Below, piece after piece: positions 1 through 9,985 of a stretch of DNA of 64,000 nucleotides. A program made the translations under genes and the position numbers. Below the pieces are notes generated by a model. That model did no database searches and was not told the origin of the DNA. It saw only the letters and a program-made list of their open reading frames with translations. Source of the stretch: Sternotherus odoratus (taxonomy: Eukaryota > Chordata > Testudines > Kinosternidae); NCBI GenBank assembly GCA_032164245.1, contig JAVMKO010000001.1, positions 80,473,892 to 80,537,891 on the forward strand, written 5' to 3'. How positions within the stretch are numbered: the stretch's first letter is position 1; every line of letters starts with the position of its first letter.

Positions 1-615
1 CCTTCAAGGTCTTTCCAGTTCTAGGAGATTGGTATATCTCCATTTATTATTATTATATTATGAAGGCAGATCAAGGAAGAGGATTATTATTTATTCATTA
101 TTAATTACTTATATAGAGGGGCATGGTGCTTTACAATAAGGGATGTGACATGCAGTTTTTGTATTGATTTAGCTACCTGACAAAAGGCACAGAGGTGGGT
201 CTGAGAGAAAGGGGAGTCAGGTGAGTGAAGAGGGCATATGAGGGAAGGAAAGGCAACAAGAGCTTTGTGGCAGGATGGAGCAAAGTAGTTTACGGTAAGA
301 ATGGGGAGCTTGAATTTCATATAGGAGACAATAACAATGAAGGGAAAAAACACATTCCCTGACCAACATAACTATGCCAACAAAACACAGCAGCTATGGC
401 TTGGTCTATACAAGCAACTTATGTTGCTATAACTACATTGCTCAGGAGTGTGGAAAACCCACACCTCTGAGTGATGCAGTGATACCGACCTAACTCCCGG
501 TGTAAACAGTGCTATGTAGACAGTGCTTTTCCCGCCGACATAGCTACTGTCTCTTGGGGTGATACATTACCTACCTGTAGCATCTTCACTGTAGTGGAGC
601 GGCTGCCACACTCCA
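1..615. other. Gene-free left edge with MITE-like sequence
   Basis: I see no gene here. About 396-600 resembles the short non-autonomous DNA elements common in turtle genomes: it opens with a GGTCTATAC-like end and contains TATGTAGACAGTG, the vocabulary shared with the better-bounded MITE-like stretches at 13.6 and 58.3 kb. I cannot set exact ends or a target duplication. The rest is AT-rich sequence without recognisable signals. Confidence 0.4.
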
Positions 616-1737
616 GTGGAAAAGGGTTTAAAACAGCCCAAGAAAGGGACCAGGTCCTTTGTGGCCACCGAGGGAGAGGATCTCCTCGCGGAGCCCCTGC
701 TTCAGAATTCGACCCTCCGTGTGCAGGTGGCGGAGTCTCCCTCGGTGCGCCGGAGGTTGGTCCTGGCAGAAATCACCAAAGTTGGAGACCTCCTGGACTA
801 CGACGGGGGGGACTGGGCGGATCCCCGTGCGCTCGCTCGGCGCATGGGGCTCTCCACCCTTGTGACCCCCCTGCGCGTACTCCGGGAGGTGAGGACCGCT
901 CTGCCTCCCGCCTCTCTCGGCTTCCTGAGGCGAGTCCTGCGAGAGGGTACTCCCCGCCCACCCCTCACCCTGGGCCCTCCGGAATTAGTACTTGGGCCCC
1001 GGTTTCGTGAGCCCTCCCGGCCTCCCCACTCCCACACCCCGAGCCGGCTGCATACCTTGCAGCCGGTCTCGTTTCGAACCGCGCCGAGGAAGCAGCTCTA
1101 CACGCTCGTGCTCCACACGATTCATCTCCTCACCCTCGCGTCCCGCCCCGACACCAAGTGGCGGGACTACCTAATACCGAAGGAGGGTGAGGAGCCCCGG
1201 TGGGCCAGCTTCTATTCCACCTTGATCCCACGGCCCGCCGGGGATATTAGTTGGCGGCTCCTTCACGGAGCCGTGAGCACGGGCGTGTACTTGGCGCGTT
1301 TCCTCCCCGTGCCCGACACCTGTCCCTTCTGTGGCGTGAGGGAGGACCTGGCGCACGCCTATCTCGAGTGCGCCAGGCTGCAGCCCCTATTCCGGCTCCT
1401 CCAGAACCTCTTATTGAGGTTCTGGCTGCACTTTTCCCCACACCTTTTTCTTTTTGGGCACCCTATCCGTGGCCCCACAAAGTCGCGAGACCTCCTTGTC
1501 AACCTCCTCCTGGCACTTGCTAAAGTCGCCATCTATAAGACCAGGAGGGGGATGCTAGACAAGGGGGTATGCTGCAACTGTGGGGCCTACCTCAGGTCAC
1601 TTCTTCAGGCACGCATCCGGGCAGAGTTCCACTGGGCAGCGTCCACTGGCTCCCTCGATGGCTTCGTGGAGCAGTGGGCGCTGTGCGGGGTTCTCTGCTC
1701 GGTGTCCCCATCCAGTACCCTTGTTTTGAACCTGTGA
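616..1737 (+). mobile_element. Tx1-like LINE, 3' part of ORF2 (zf-RVT end)
   Basis: A 373-codon open frame matches the C-terminal end of the second ORF of Tx1/L1-type LINEs. About residues 190-240 read as a post-RT zinc-knuckle region, WRLLHGAVSTGVYLARF then CPFCGVREDLAHAYLEC, the C-x2-C...H-x-x-x-C arrangement of zf-RVT domains. Further on comes CCNCGAYLRSLL and the FHWAASTGSLDGFVEQWA terminus. The reverse transcriptase core and endonuclease are absent, so this is a 5'-truncated copy that cannot move on its own. The frame is GC-rich and still open, which suggests a fairly recent insertion. The first ATG at 616 is only where the frame happens to open and is not a genuine start. It is not a host gene. 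Confidence 0.75.
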
Positions 1738-2560
1738 CCTTCACGCTCTCCCCTGCCTTTTTTCATTAGTTGCCCCCCGTATTTAGTTGGCCCCGGGCCT
1801 AGTGTCCCTCCCGCCAGGCTGGGGGAGGGACTTTAGTTATGGGCGGGCCTAGGCCCGCCCACTTCTCGGGTACCCAAATAGTAAGAAAGGTTTGTGGCTG
1901 GGAGCAAGCAAGCTCCAGCTTGATTGTGCAGAGAGCAGCCACAGCTGTGGCTGGGTCAATTAGGGCCCAGCTGGCCCTGATATAAGGGCCCAGAGTTTGA
2001 TGCACAGAGAGAGATAGTCACCTCTGTTCACAGAGGTAGACAGGCCTGGTTGCAGGGAGCTGGGCAAGGTACCTAGAGTGAAGCAGGGCTGGGGCAAGGC
2101 AAGAGGAGCTGGGAAGCTCCGGCCTGGAAACCCCCAGGCTGCAGGGCCTAGGAGAAGGCTCAACAAAGGGTACTGGGGTTACAGTGGGCAGCCCATGGCT
2201 CTAGAGGCAGAGGCAGCAGGCCAAACCCTCCTTGCCAGTGATGACTGGCAATTATACTGCAGTCTGCCCCAGTGAATGGGGTCAAGTGGTGACTAGCAGT
2301 TGCCTAGACTGAGGCAAGGTGGGGAGAGAGGTTGGGGGTTCCCCAGGGAGGGGAGACCTTAAAACCTGAGGGGGTACTGCAGGGGTACAGCACCCGAGGG
2401 AAGAAGGCACCAGGGTCTGGGAGGGACTCTGGGCCAGAGCAGCAAGCGGGACATCACCCTGCAGAGGGTGCTCTGGAGGCTGGAGAGCTAATTTCTGGAT
2501 GGACCAGCAGGAGGCGCCGCAGGGGTGAGTCGCCGCCCTGCTACACACACCTTCATCACT
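1738..2560 (+). repeat. GC-rich dispersed repeat following the LINE fragment
   Basis: No coding potential. The sequence runs on from the LINE stop through a G/C-rich segment near 1800-1860. Next comes a TATAAGGGCCC motif near 1980 and a G-rich purine stretch that ends near 2505-2550 in CAGCAGGAGGCGCCGC and GGGGTGAGTCG. These blocks look like repeat consensus: either the LINE's own 3' tail or an LTR-like promoter module placed beside it. I could not find paired LTRs or a target duplication, so the class is left open. Confidence 0.4.
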
Positions 2561-2574
2561 GCAGCCATTTAAGT

Positions 2575-2800
2575 GTAGCCAAGCTGTGTGTCAACAGAAG
2601 AGTGCTTCTGTCTGCATAGTTAATGTAATTCAGAGAGGTGGGGTTTCGACACTGACAGAAAAATGACTACTGTCAGTATAGCTGTATCTACACTAGGCAG
2701 CTTTGCCAGCATAGCTTTGCCATCATACCTCCATAGTGTGAACATACACTTCGGTGTTATTTTTGTGGGAGGCAGATGGATGTCTGTGGGGAGTGATGAA
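2575..2800. repeat. MITE-like fragment
   Basis: Contains TGTATCTACACTAGGCAG and TATAGCTGTA-type blocks that recur at 13.6 kb and 58.3 kb and are typical of short turtle DNA-transposon derivatives. Ends and target duplication are not clear. No coding content. Confidence 0.35.
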
Positions 2801-2831
2801 GATATGATCATCATATGAGGTGGAGCAATAT

Positions 2832-3190
2832 ATATGGAGAGTCACTATGGCATTATCTCCAAGGGAAGGGGAAGGATATAACTAAGGAATGACTGAGATG
2901 TTATCACTGTGGAAGATGGAAGAATATTTGTGTGGAATCATTGATGATTGTCATTGGATGTGGAGGGCTATATCTTGGGAGTCACTGAGGCATTATCACT
3001 GTGGGAGGCGAAGGGAATCTCCATGATGAGTTACTGAGGTATTCTTGATGTGGGAGACAGAAGGATAACTTTGGGAAGTCACTGAAGCATTATCGACTTG
3101 AGAGGTGGTGCTGTATCTGTAAGAAGCCATGGCAGGGCTAACCCTGAGGCAGGAGGAAGTGATATCTGGGGGGAGTCACTGATGGTTTCA
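2832..3190. repeat. Degenerate tandem array, about 48-bp period
   Basis: Successive units share the skeleton GGGAGTCACTGAGGCATTATCACTGTGGGAGG followed by GGAAGGATATCT. Units begin near 2838, 2885, 2934, 2978, 3026 and 3073, and a last weak one lies near 3170. Adjacent units differ at many positions, so this is an old, decayed minisatellite. No open frame of interest crosses it. Confidence 0.65.
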
Positions 3191-4220
3191 TTGTAGGGAT
3201 TTCTTATGCACAGTAACAGTGATTCAAAGATGCCAAATGGAGTTCTGAGGGAACTAGATGACATTTCAATCCATTTAACAAAGAGAGGCAGCTCCTGTTT
3301 CCAAACAGCTGAACAATAAGTATGGGGCAAAGAAAGTGACTTTTCTGTGCAATCCGTGTGTTTTAATAAATGCAAAGTTCCTGTAGAAATCTGGAATCTA
3401 TGTGGCCACTACTTGACTCCTGTCAGTTCTTAGTCCCTGTCGTTTGATCCTTCTGAGACAGGCACCATGACTATATATATATAAAATTCCTGTAAGCATG
3501 TTGAACTGACTCAACCTATCGCCTACCTTGGGGTGTCTGACTTCCCCCCCCACTCCCCATTGCTGGGAGAAGCCTAATGGAAGGTGTAGGGCCCTTCATA
3601 GAGCTCCTTAATGTCCCACTCAAATAAGAGCTGGAGAAATATTCACCATGACTGTACTATGGTCATTTTTTGCCATTCCTTAGTCACTTGGCAGCCAATG
3701 GGGGGAAAGGCGGGAGCAGGGGGGGAAGTAAGATAGATTCAGAAAGGAACAAAAGATTCCTTTGTGGTTTAGAGAGAAAAAAGGGAAAGCATCACCAAAT
3801 GCCCAGAAGCCATGTTTGCAACAAGAGAACTATTATCTGAGCCTCTTGGAAAACAACTTGGAGTGAAAGGCCCTGGCTGAATTAACCCTTCATGGAGGTG
3901 ACTCACTGAGGGTGCAGGACAGGCATTGCAATGGGAGAATTTCAAGGATGGTAGCAGTGCTATTTTTTCAGCACCTTAAAGACAGGATTAGTTATTTCAG
4001 AAAGGGAGGTGGGGAGGAGATCGGATGGGTTGACCACAACCAGGTTAAAAATGTGAGACAGCCATTCTCTTTCGGAAGGTTTCCAGAAGCCTTGGCAAGG
4101 TGACTGGAGACATCTTGGCAGTGTGGGGAGTGTCAGTTTTCTCTCCTTGAGATATTCTTTCTGAGGATGATGGCGTCCTGGCCTTCTCAGAGAAAAATAG
4201 CTCTGCCAATGAGACAAAAG
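3191..4220. other. Gene-free intergenic sequence
   Basis: No gene or clear repeat. It contains a short AT dinucleotide run near 3472-3483 and C- and G-runs near 3545 and 3720. Open frames here lack family resemblance and splice context. Confidence 0.5.
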
Positions 4221-4224
4221 CTGT

Positions 4225-4690
4225 GGACAAAATGGAGGAGATTCGAAGGAGAGGAACCAAAATGATTAAAGGCCTAGAAAACATGACTTGTGAAGAAACA
4301 TTGAAAAAACTGGATTTGTTTAGTCCGGAGAAGAGAAGACCAGAGGAGACATAACAATCTTCAGTATGGAAAAAGGTTGTTATAAAGAGGAGGGTGATAA
4401 TTTGTGCTCCTTCACTGAGGACAAGAAGAAATGGGCTTAAACTGGAGCCAGGGAGGTTTAGGTTAGACATTAGGAAAAACTTCCTAACGGTAACAGTAGT
4501 TAAACACTGGAACAATTTACCTAGGGAGGTTGTGGAATCTCCCTCATTGGAGGTTTTTAAGAACAGGTTAGAAAAACACCTGTCAGGGATGATCTATATA
4601 ATATTTAGCCCTGCCTCAGTGCAGGGGACTGAGCTAGTTCTAGATAACCTATCGAGGTCCCTTCTAATTCTACATTTCTATGATAATCAG
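4225..4690 (+). mobile_element. CR1 LINE 3' end
   Basis: The hallmark CR1 terminal region is readable in order: the GAGAGGAACCAAAATGATTA block, GAGGAGACATAACAATCTTC, GGTTTAGGTTAGACATTAGG, AAACTTCCTAACGGT, ACACTGGAACAATTTACCTA, GAGGTTGTGGAATCTCC and TTGGAGGTTTTTAAGAACAG. It closes with AGGTCCCTTCTAATTCTA and a TTCTATGATAAT tail. The matching decayed peptide ([11 protein letters not shown], then [28 protein letters not shown]) lies in plus frames. It is 5' truncated with no intact ORF. Confidence 0.9.
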
Positions 4691-7185
4691 TCCCATTCCA
4701 ACCTCCATTATTCCAATCCTGGGCTCCCAGACAGTTCTGCTAATGCCCCTCAGTTGCACCTCCTGCTATGCATCTCCTGGACCTCTTGTTAGCTAAGATG
4801 ACCAATTTTACCAAGTGTTGTGGGTTTGTGATATGCATAAATTGGAACTAGACTGAAAGCCCAAACCACTCATTTCACCTCTCAGAAGGGAGAGGCTAGT
4901 GGATTAACCACATAATATCCCTTCCAACAAAGCTTCTTCTTTCATTAGGTGTTATTGATCTCATGATGTACTAGCGGGGAGACCTACAACCCAAGGAGTA
5001 AATCAGAGTAAACTGAAGTCATATTGATAGCCACATGTGGACACTGGGAGATGTGATTGGGGCCACAAACACAGGAACAGAAAGAGCACTCCCAGTCCTA
5101 GGGAGTGAGAAAGAAAGTAACCTGGGTCATGTGACACAGCTGAGCACTATGCCCTAGGAAAGCAGGACAAGCCTGACTTCTGGCTGTATGTCCCTTACAG
5201 GAAGTAAGACAACCAGACAAGAAATAAAACCTCATTTCCCACATGAGAGTGCAGAGCAATAGCTTTCTGTCTACCAGAACTTCAATGCCCTGCCAGGCCT
5301 AGGAGAGGAACAGGCCTGGCAGGGAACTGAATATAGGTCCCACCATGTGACAGAACAGACTGTTCCCCACCCGGGCACCAGTATCTCAGCAGAGTCGACT
5401 GCAGCATTGCTGTGTGTCCCTGAAATATGTAGGTCAGGTGGGATGATGAGAGGATGCAGACTGCGCACTATATTACGACTTTGCTTTCGTAAATGAGAGA
5501 TCACATGGGACTTGTGTGTGTGTGTATGCGCGTGTTAGAGCAACACTTTGAAAACAGCCAAGGAAATCATGTGGAAACATAAATATGCAGGCTCCCTCTC
5601 CCTGCCCTAACCTCTGCCCTATCCTTGATCTGTTTTGCCTCTCTTGTTTTTTGTGGCTCTAACCACAAAGGCTGAAATGTCATTCTGCTCTTACTAACTT
5701 AGTACAGGGCCTTGGGGTGTTTTTGTTGGCACATCTCAGCTGGCATCAGCCCTACCTGTGCCACTCTGACCACCTGGGCTGCATCGTTTCCCTCTCCTCT
5801 CCCACCTTGGAAACCTCATTGAAGCCCTGAAGATCTCCAGTCCTACAATTTTACGTTATTCCTTCTGGCTGCTGTCTCTAGGAGAATGAGGCAGAATTTC
5901 TCTTTCAGAACCTGTCAACACCTGCAGCCACAAAGAGGACACTGTTCAATGACTCTCTGGAATCCATGATGCTCTGGTGAGTCAGAGTGATGTAAGGTGT
6001 TCCTGTCCACTGTACGTCACCTTGGATGCTGAATTTGATAAATCTTTTGTTCGATGTGAATCTATGACCCTTGCAGAGATCAACCTTCTCTTGGCACTGC
6101 CCATTTACACGACTGGTATTTAATTGAGTCACTTACAAGGCCACTAATTCCGCTCTTTGTGCCACCAGTCTTCTGGGTCCAGGTTAGGAAACAAAGAAAT
6201 GTGTTGTGGCCCAGTGCATCTCCAGCAGCCCAAATACCCCTCATCAAACTCATTCACAGTGGCAGATTAAGGCAGGATCATCGGAAAATTACACCTGACT
6301 TTAAGCCCTGTGTCCACTGAGGGACCACTAGGAAATGGGGCCCCAGGGGATCACAAAGTTTTTAGATGCCTCCAGCCAGGCAACCCCGCTCAGTTCAGAG
6401 GTGCTGGAATTGGAAACTACACACACAGCATTGGACTCAGATCCACTACCAGCATCAACAACCCATGCATGGGTCTGTCTGTGTCAATGACAGAGTATCT
6501 CAATACTTGGCTTCCTCTGCTAGAAATTAGACACAGTCAGATGGGAGAGGGGAGAAGAAGGAGCCACTGAGACCCAGTGAGTAAGAGAAGATGAAGAAGA
6601 GAAGGAACACTGGAGATGAGGGAAAGGTCTGACCCCCCCACACGGGAGCTGCTGAACTTTATTTCCTGGTCCCAGTCACCTGACTGGATCACGGTTACAC
6701 AGGGTACATGACAGGGGACCATGTCACTATCCCATTCACCTCTCCAGCAAGAGGAGAGCAGTATTCAATCACCATCGTCTCACAGACAGAACAGGGTGTG
6801 GGGATCCCTCTGGAGCAGGGGGGCTAGAAGGGTATCTGATGGCACAGGAATTGGGGTAAGTGACGACTCTGAGATTCTGGTGGATCTAAGTCTCATACAG
6901 ACTTAACTCAGTGATGACTGCCCAGATACAGCCATCCAGTGAGTGAGGAGGAAAAATGGGAAACAACCCAGATGAACCTTCCGGGTTGCAATCCAGCAAC
7001 AGTTCCCCTAAAAGATCCTCCTGATTCAGATACTCCACCTCAGTCTCTCAGTGAGGCCATATGCTCTATAAAACTGGAAGCACCTAAGTGATTATCTCCC
7101 ATTTAATAACTATATTCAATAAAAGCTCTCTTCCAAATATACATATAATGTAAAAGGTTAATGTCTATAGCAGGAGACATGAGGC
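4691..7185. other. Gene-free intergenic sequence
   Basis: No gene seen. The only simple repeat of note is a GT/GC dinucleotide run near 5514-5535. Small open frames are scattered and lack homology or splice context. Confidence 0.5.
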
Positions 7186-7189
7186 TAGG

Positions 7190-7760
7190 CTAGAGTTATT
7201 GGGGAGGAATTGATGAGACACCTTACGCTGTGATAGTACCAACTGGGGAGGATTGGTGGGCTTTGCGGCGCTGTACCACAGCTGATCAGGTAGAGGCAGA
7301 TGGGCTCTGTGCTAAAGGCTGTCAGCGAGAGACTGACAGATCCTTTGCGCTGTACCAAGATTAATAGGAGGCAAACGGGAAAGCTCTGTGATGCTGCGCC
7401 AGAACCAGTCAAGGAGAACATGGCGGAAACCATGGTATTATACAAGAAATAATCAGGAAGGATGGTCAGGCCTCACGTGGCTGTGCCAGAAGTGATGGGG
7501 ACGGGATTATAAGCTCCCTTATACCAGTCAGGGAAAGTGCCTCAGGCTCCCTGTCGCCATACCGGAGCTGATCAGAAAGATTAGCAAAGTCCATGGCATT
7601 CTACCAGAGATAACCACAGAGAAATTGGCCAATGCCATGGTTCTGATCCAGAGCTAATCACAGAGTGATGGGTGGGCCCTCGGCCACTGTTGAGGGGCCA
7701 GAAGGGCTCTGTGGGACTATGTGAGATGTGATATGAGAAGGATTGGTGAGCTCTGTGGCG
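7190..7760. repeat. Degenerate tandem array around GCTGTACCAGAGCTGATCAGG
   Basis: A loosely periodic array, roughly 45-60 bp, of a module combining GGCGCTGTACCA, GAGCTGATCAGG and GGATTGGTGGGCTCTGTG. It recurs near 7240-7310, 7345-7420, 7430-7500, 7550-7600, 7600-7660 and 7735-7760. The module resumes after the inserted element at 8650-8740 (GTGACACAGCTGGTTGGGAAGG, split by a few changes). The insertion therefore landed inside an older array. Confidence 0.5.
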
Positions 7761-8645
7761 AGGGTGACCAGATAACAAGCGTGAAAAATTGGGACAGTGG
7801 GTAGAGGTTAATAGGAGCCTATATAAAGACAAAGCCTCGAATATTGGGACTGTCCAGAGGTGCAAGTAAGCCAGTACAGTGTACTGGGAAGAGCCGGTGT
7901 GCTGTACTGGGGCGGACCAGCTTCCCAAGGCAATTAATTTAAAGAGTCTGGAGCCCCACTGCCCACTGTTAGAGCCCTGGGGTGGCAGCCAGGACCTCCG
8001 GGTCTCCTTCGGCAATTTAAAGGGCCTGGGGCTCCACTGCAGTAGTGGTGGCTGGGAGCCACTGGCCCTTTAAATCACCACCGGTGCCCCTAGCTGCCGC
8101 TGCTACTCCAGGTCTCTGGCAGCAGGGCTCGGGTGGTGATTTAAAGGGCCCGGGGCTCCCACTGCCACTACCCTCTGGGGCCCTTTAAATCACCACCGAG
8201 CCCCGTTGCTGGAGCCTTGGGGAGGCAGCACCAGAGCTCCAGGGTTGATTTAAAGGGCCCAGGGCTCCTGGCTCCACTACCGCAGTGGAGCCCCGGGCCC
8301 TTTAAAGCTTCACCAGAGCCGAGGGCCCCAGGGTTGGAGTGGCAGCCAGGAGCCCCCAGGACTCTGCTGGTGATTTAAAGTGCCTGAAGCTCCGCTACGG
8401 GAAGGGCAACTGGAGCCCCAGGCCCTTTAAATCACTCCCTAGCACCGGGGCTCCCAGTTGCCTCTCATCTCTGGGGATGATTTAAATGGCCTGTGGATTT
8501 AAAGGCCCTGACTCTTCCCTTAGAGGCCCCGCCTATTCTGGTTGAGGCCCTGCCCCCTCCTCAGGACTCTGGAGTACCAATAAGTCCCTTAAATTACTTT
8601 CTCCCCTGGGACTGTCCCTAAAAAATTGGGACATCTGGTCACCCT
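7761..8645. mobile_element. Non-autonomous DNA element, GGGTGACCAGAT ends
   Basis: Terminal inverted repeats: AGGGTGACCAGAT at 7761-7773 and its reverse complement ATCTGGTCACCCT ending at 8645. A second shared block, AATTGGGACA, lies just inside both ends (near 7787 and 8618). The interior is a string of alternating inverted modules built on GATTTAAAGGGCCCGGGGCT and its complement, near 8025-8075, 8135-8185, 8250-8305 and 8370-8430. It encodes no transposase. Superfamily is uncertain because I cannot see an unambiguous target duplication. Confidence 0.7.
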
Positions 8646-8749
8646 ATGGGTGGTAACCGTGACACAGCTGGTTGGGAAGGGCTTGGCAGGCTCCAAGGTA
8701 TTCTGCCCATGACTATGACGGAGGGATTGACAACCCATTGTGCTCGTGT

Positions 8750-9250
8750 CTCTCATTGTCCTGCTCACTTACTGCTCTGCTACTGACGCCAGTCCTGACT
8801 GTCCATTTGTCCCGCTGTCTCTGTGCTGTTTTCCATGCTGCCCCTTACGCATGGCACACCCTCTCTGATCTAGTCCGTAAGCCCAGCACCCTTTCCAATG
8901 CCAAATACCTCCTCAAGTCCCACTTCTGCTGTAATGCCAATCTGAAAGCTCTCAATTCACGATGGCTTGACTGGGCAAAATAAAACCATTCAACTCCCCT
9001 CCCTCCTCAATCCCCCCAAACCCCCCAATCCTTTTAAAGAATTACAAAACACCAAGTTGTGCAGATTGCCAGCCAATGGTTTTATGCTGTTACCTTTGTC
9101 GTCCCTCCCCCATTCATTCCGTTTGTTTCTTTCATCCTCTTAAATTAGTTGGTAAACCTTCTGGAGCAAAGGCTACATTTTCCTATGTGTTTGTGTAGTG
9201 CCCCGCACAATGTGGCCCCACTCCTGATTTGAGTCTATGAGCTCTCCTGC
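8750..9250 (+). repeat. LINE or SINE tail-like dispersed repeat
   Basis: Contains CTCAAGTCCCACTTCTGCTGTAATGCC (as two shorter blocks) and, further on, TGTGTTTGTGTAGTGCCCCGCACAATG with a GAGTCTATGAGC ending. The last block resembles the TGTTTGTACAGYGCCTAGCACA tails of reptilian CORE-SINE/L2-like repeats seen again at 26.7 kb. Family and boundaries are unsure. Confidence 0.35.
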
Positions 9251-9539
9251 AAACCATACAAAAAGAATAGTGCCAATGTATCAGAGGACTGCAGATGGAG
9301 TGGTGGGTGCTGTATCAGCGCAGTAACCAGCAGGGATTGGAGGATCCATATTGCTGTGTTTGAACATACCAGGGAGAGAGGAATACCTCTAGATCTCTTG
9401 TGTTGTAACGGTTGTGCTGATCCAGTCCTGCAGGCCAGATCCTGGTTCTGATGGAAGTGGTTACTTTAATAAATAAACATACATTAAAGCATCTCAGTTT
9501 GAAACTGTCTTGGCTTTAGTCCTTCAACCAGGACAATCA

Positions 9540-9985
9540 CCACGGTTCATACTTTGATTGGATTAGACTTTTGAGTTGGACTTGGTTGGATAGGATGGGG
9601 CTGGAATGCATTACACTAGGTATGATCAATGAATGCGTTGGAATACTTTATGCACAGTTGCTTTGGACTAGATTAGACTGGGTTTGATCTGGTTGACTTG
9701 GGTATATTTTAAATTCAATGGGCTTTGGCTGAGGCCCTTAGAATGAATCAAAGCAGCTTGCATTGGGCAGAGTTTGGTCAGGGTGGGTTAAACCGTGTTG
9801 AACTGGGTCAGCTTGGATTGAATTGAAATTGGCACTGGCTCGGGTTGGATTGAGTGCATGTAGGTTGGACTGGAATGGGCAAGAATAGATCACAGTTGGA
9901 CTGGGAACAATGAGGTTGGACTGGATTGGCTGTATCTGGGGTAAAGTGGGGCTCATTGGCTCATCTCAAATCAGTCCAGTTGGGT
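9540..9985. repeat. Degenerate GGTTGGAYTGGATT short-period array
   Basis: A 440-bp stretch dominated on the plus strand by TTGGACTGGA, GGGTTGGATTGA, TTGGACTTGGTTGG and related words, with almost no CC. It looks like a decayed short-period satellite (5-12 bp) rather than unique DNA. No coding content. Confidence 0.6.

Noticed and set aside
1738..2560. Solo LTR of an endogenous retrovirus
   Set aside because: A TATA-like motif is present, but I found no TG...CA ends, no duplication and no gag/pol/env remnants.
2832..3190. CRISPR array
   Set aside because: Units are diverged throughout with no constant repeat and variable spacer pattern, and the DNA is vertebrate.
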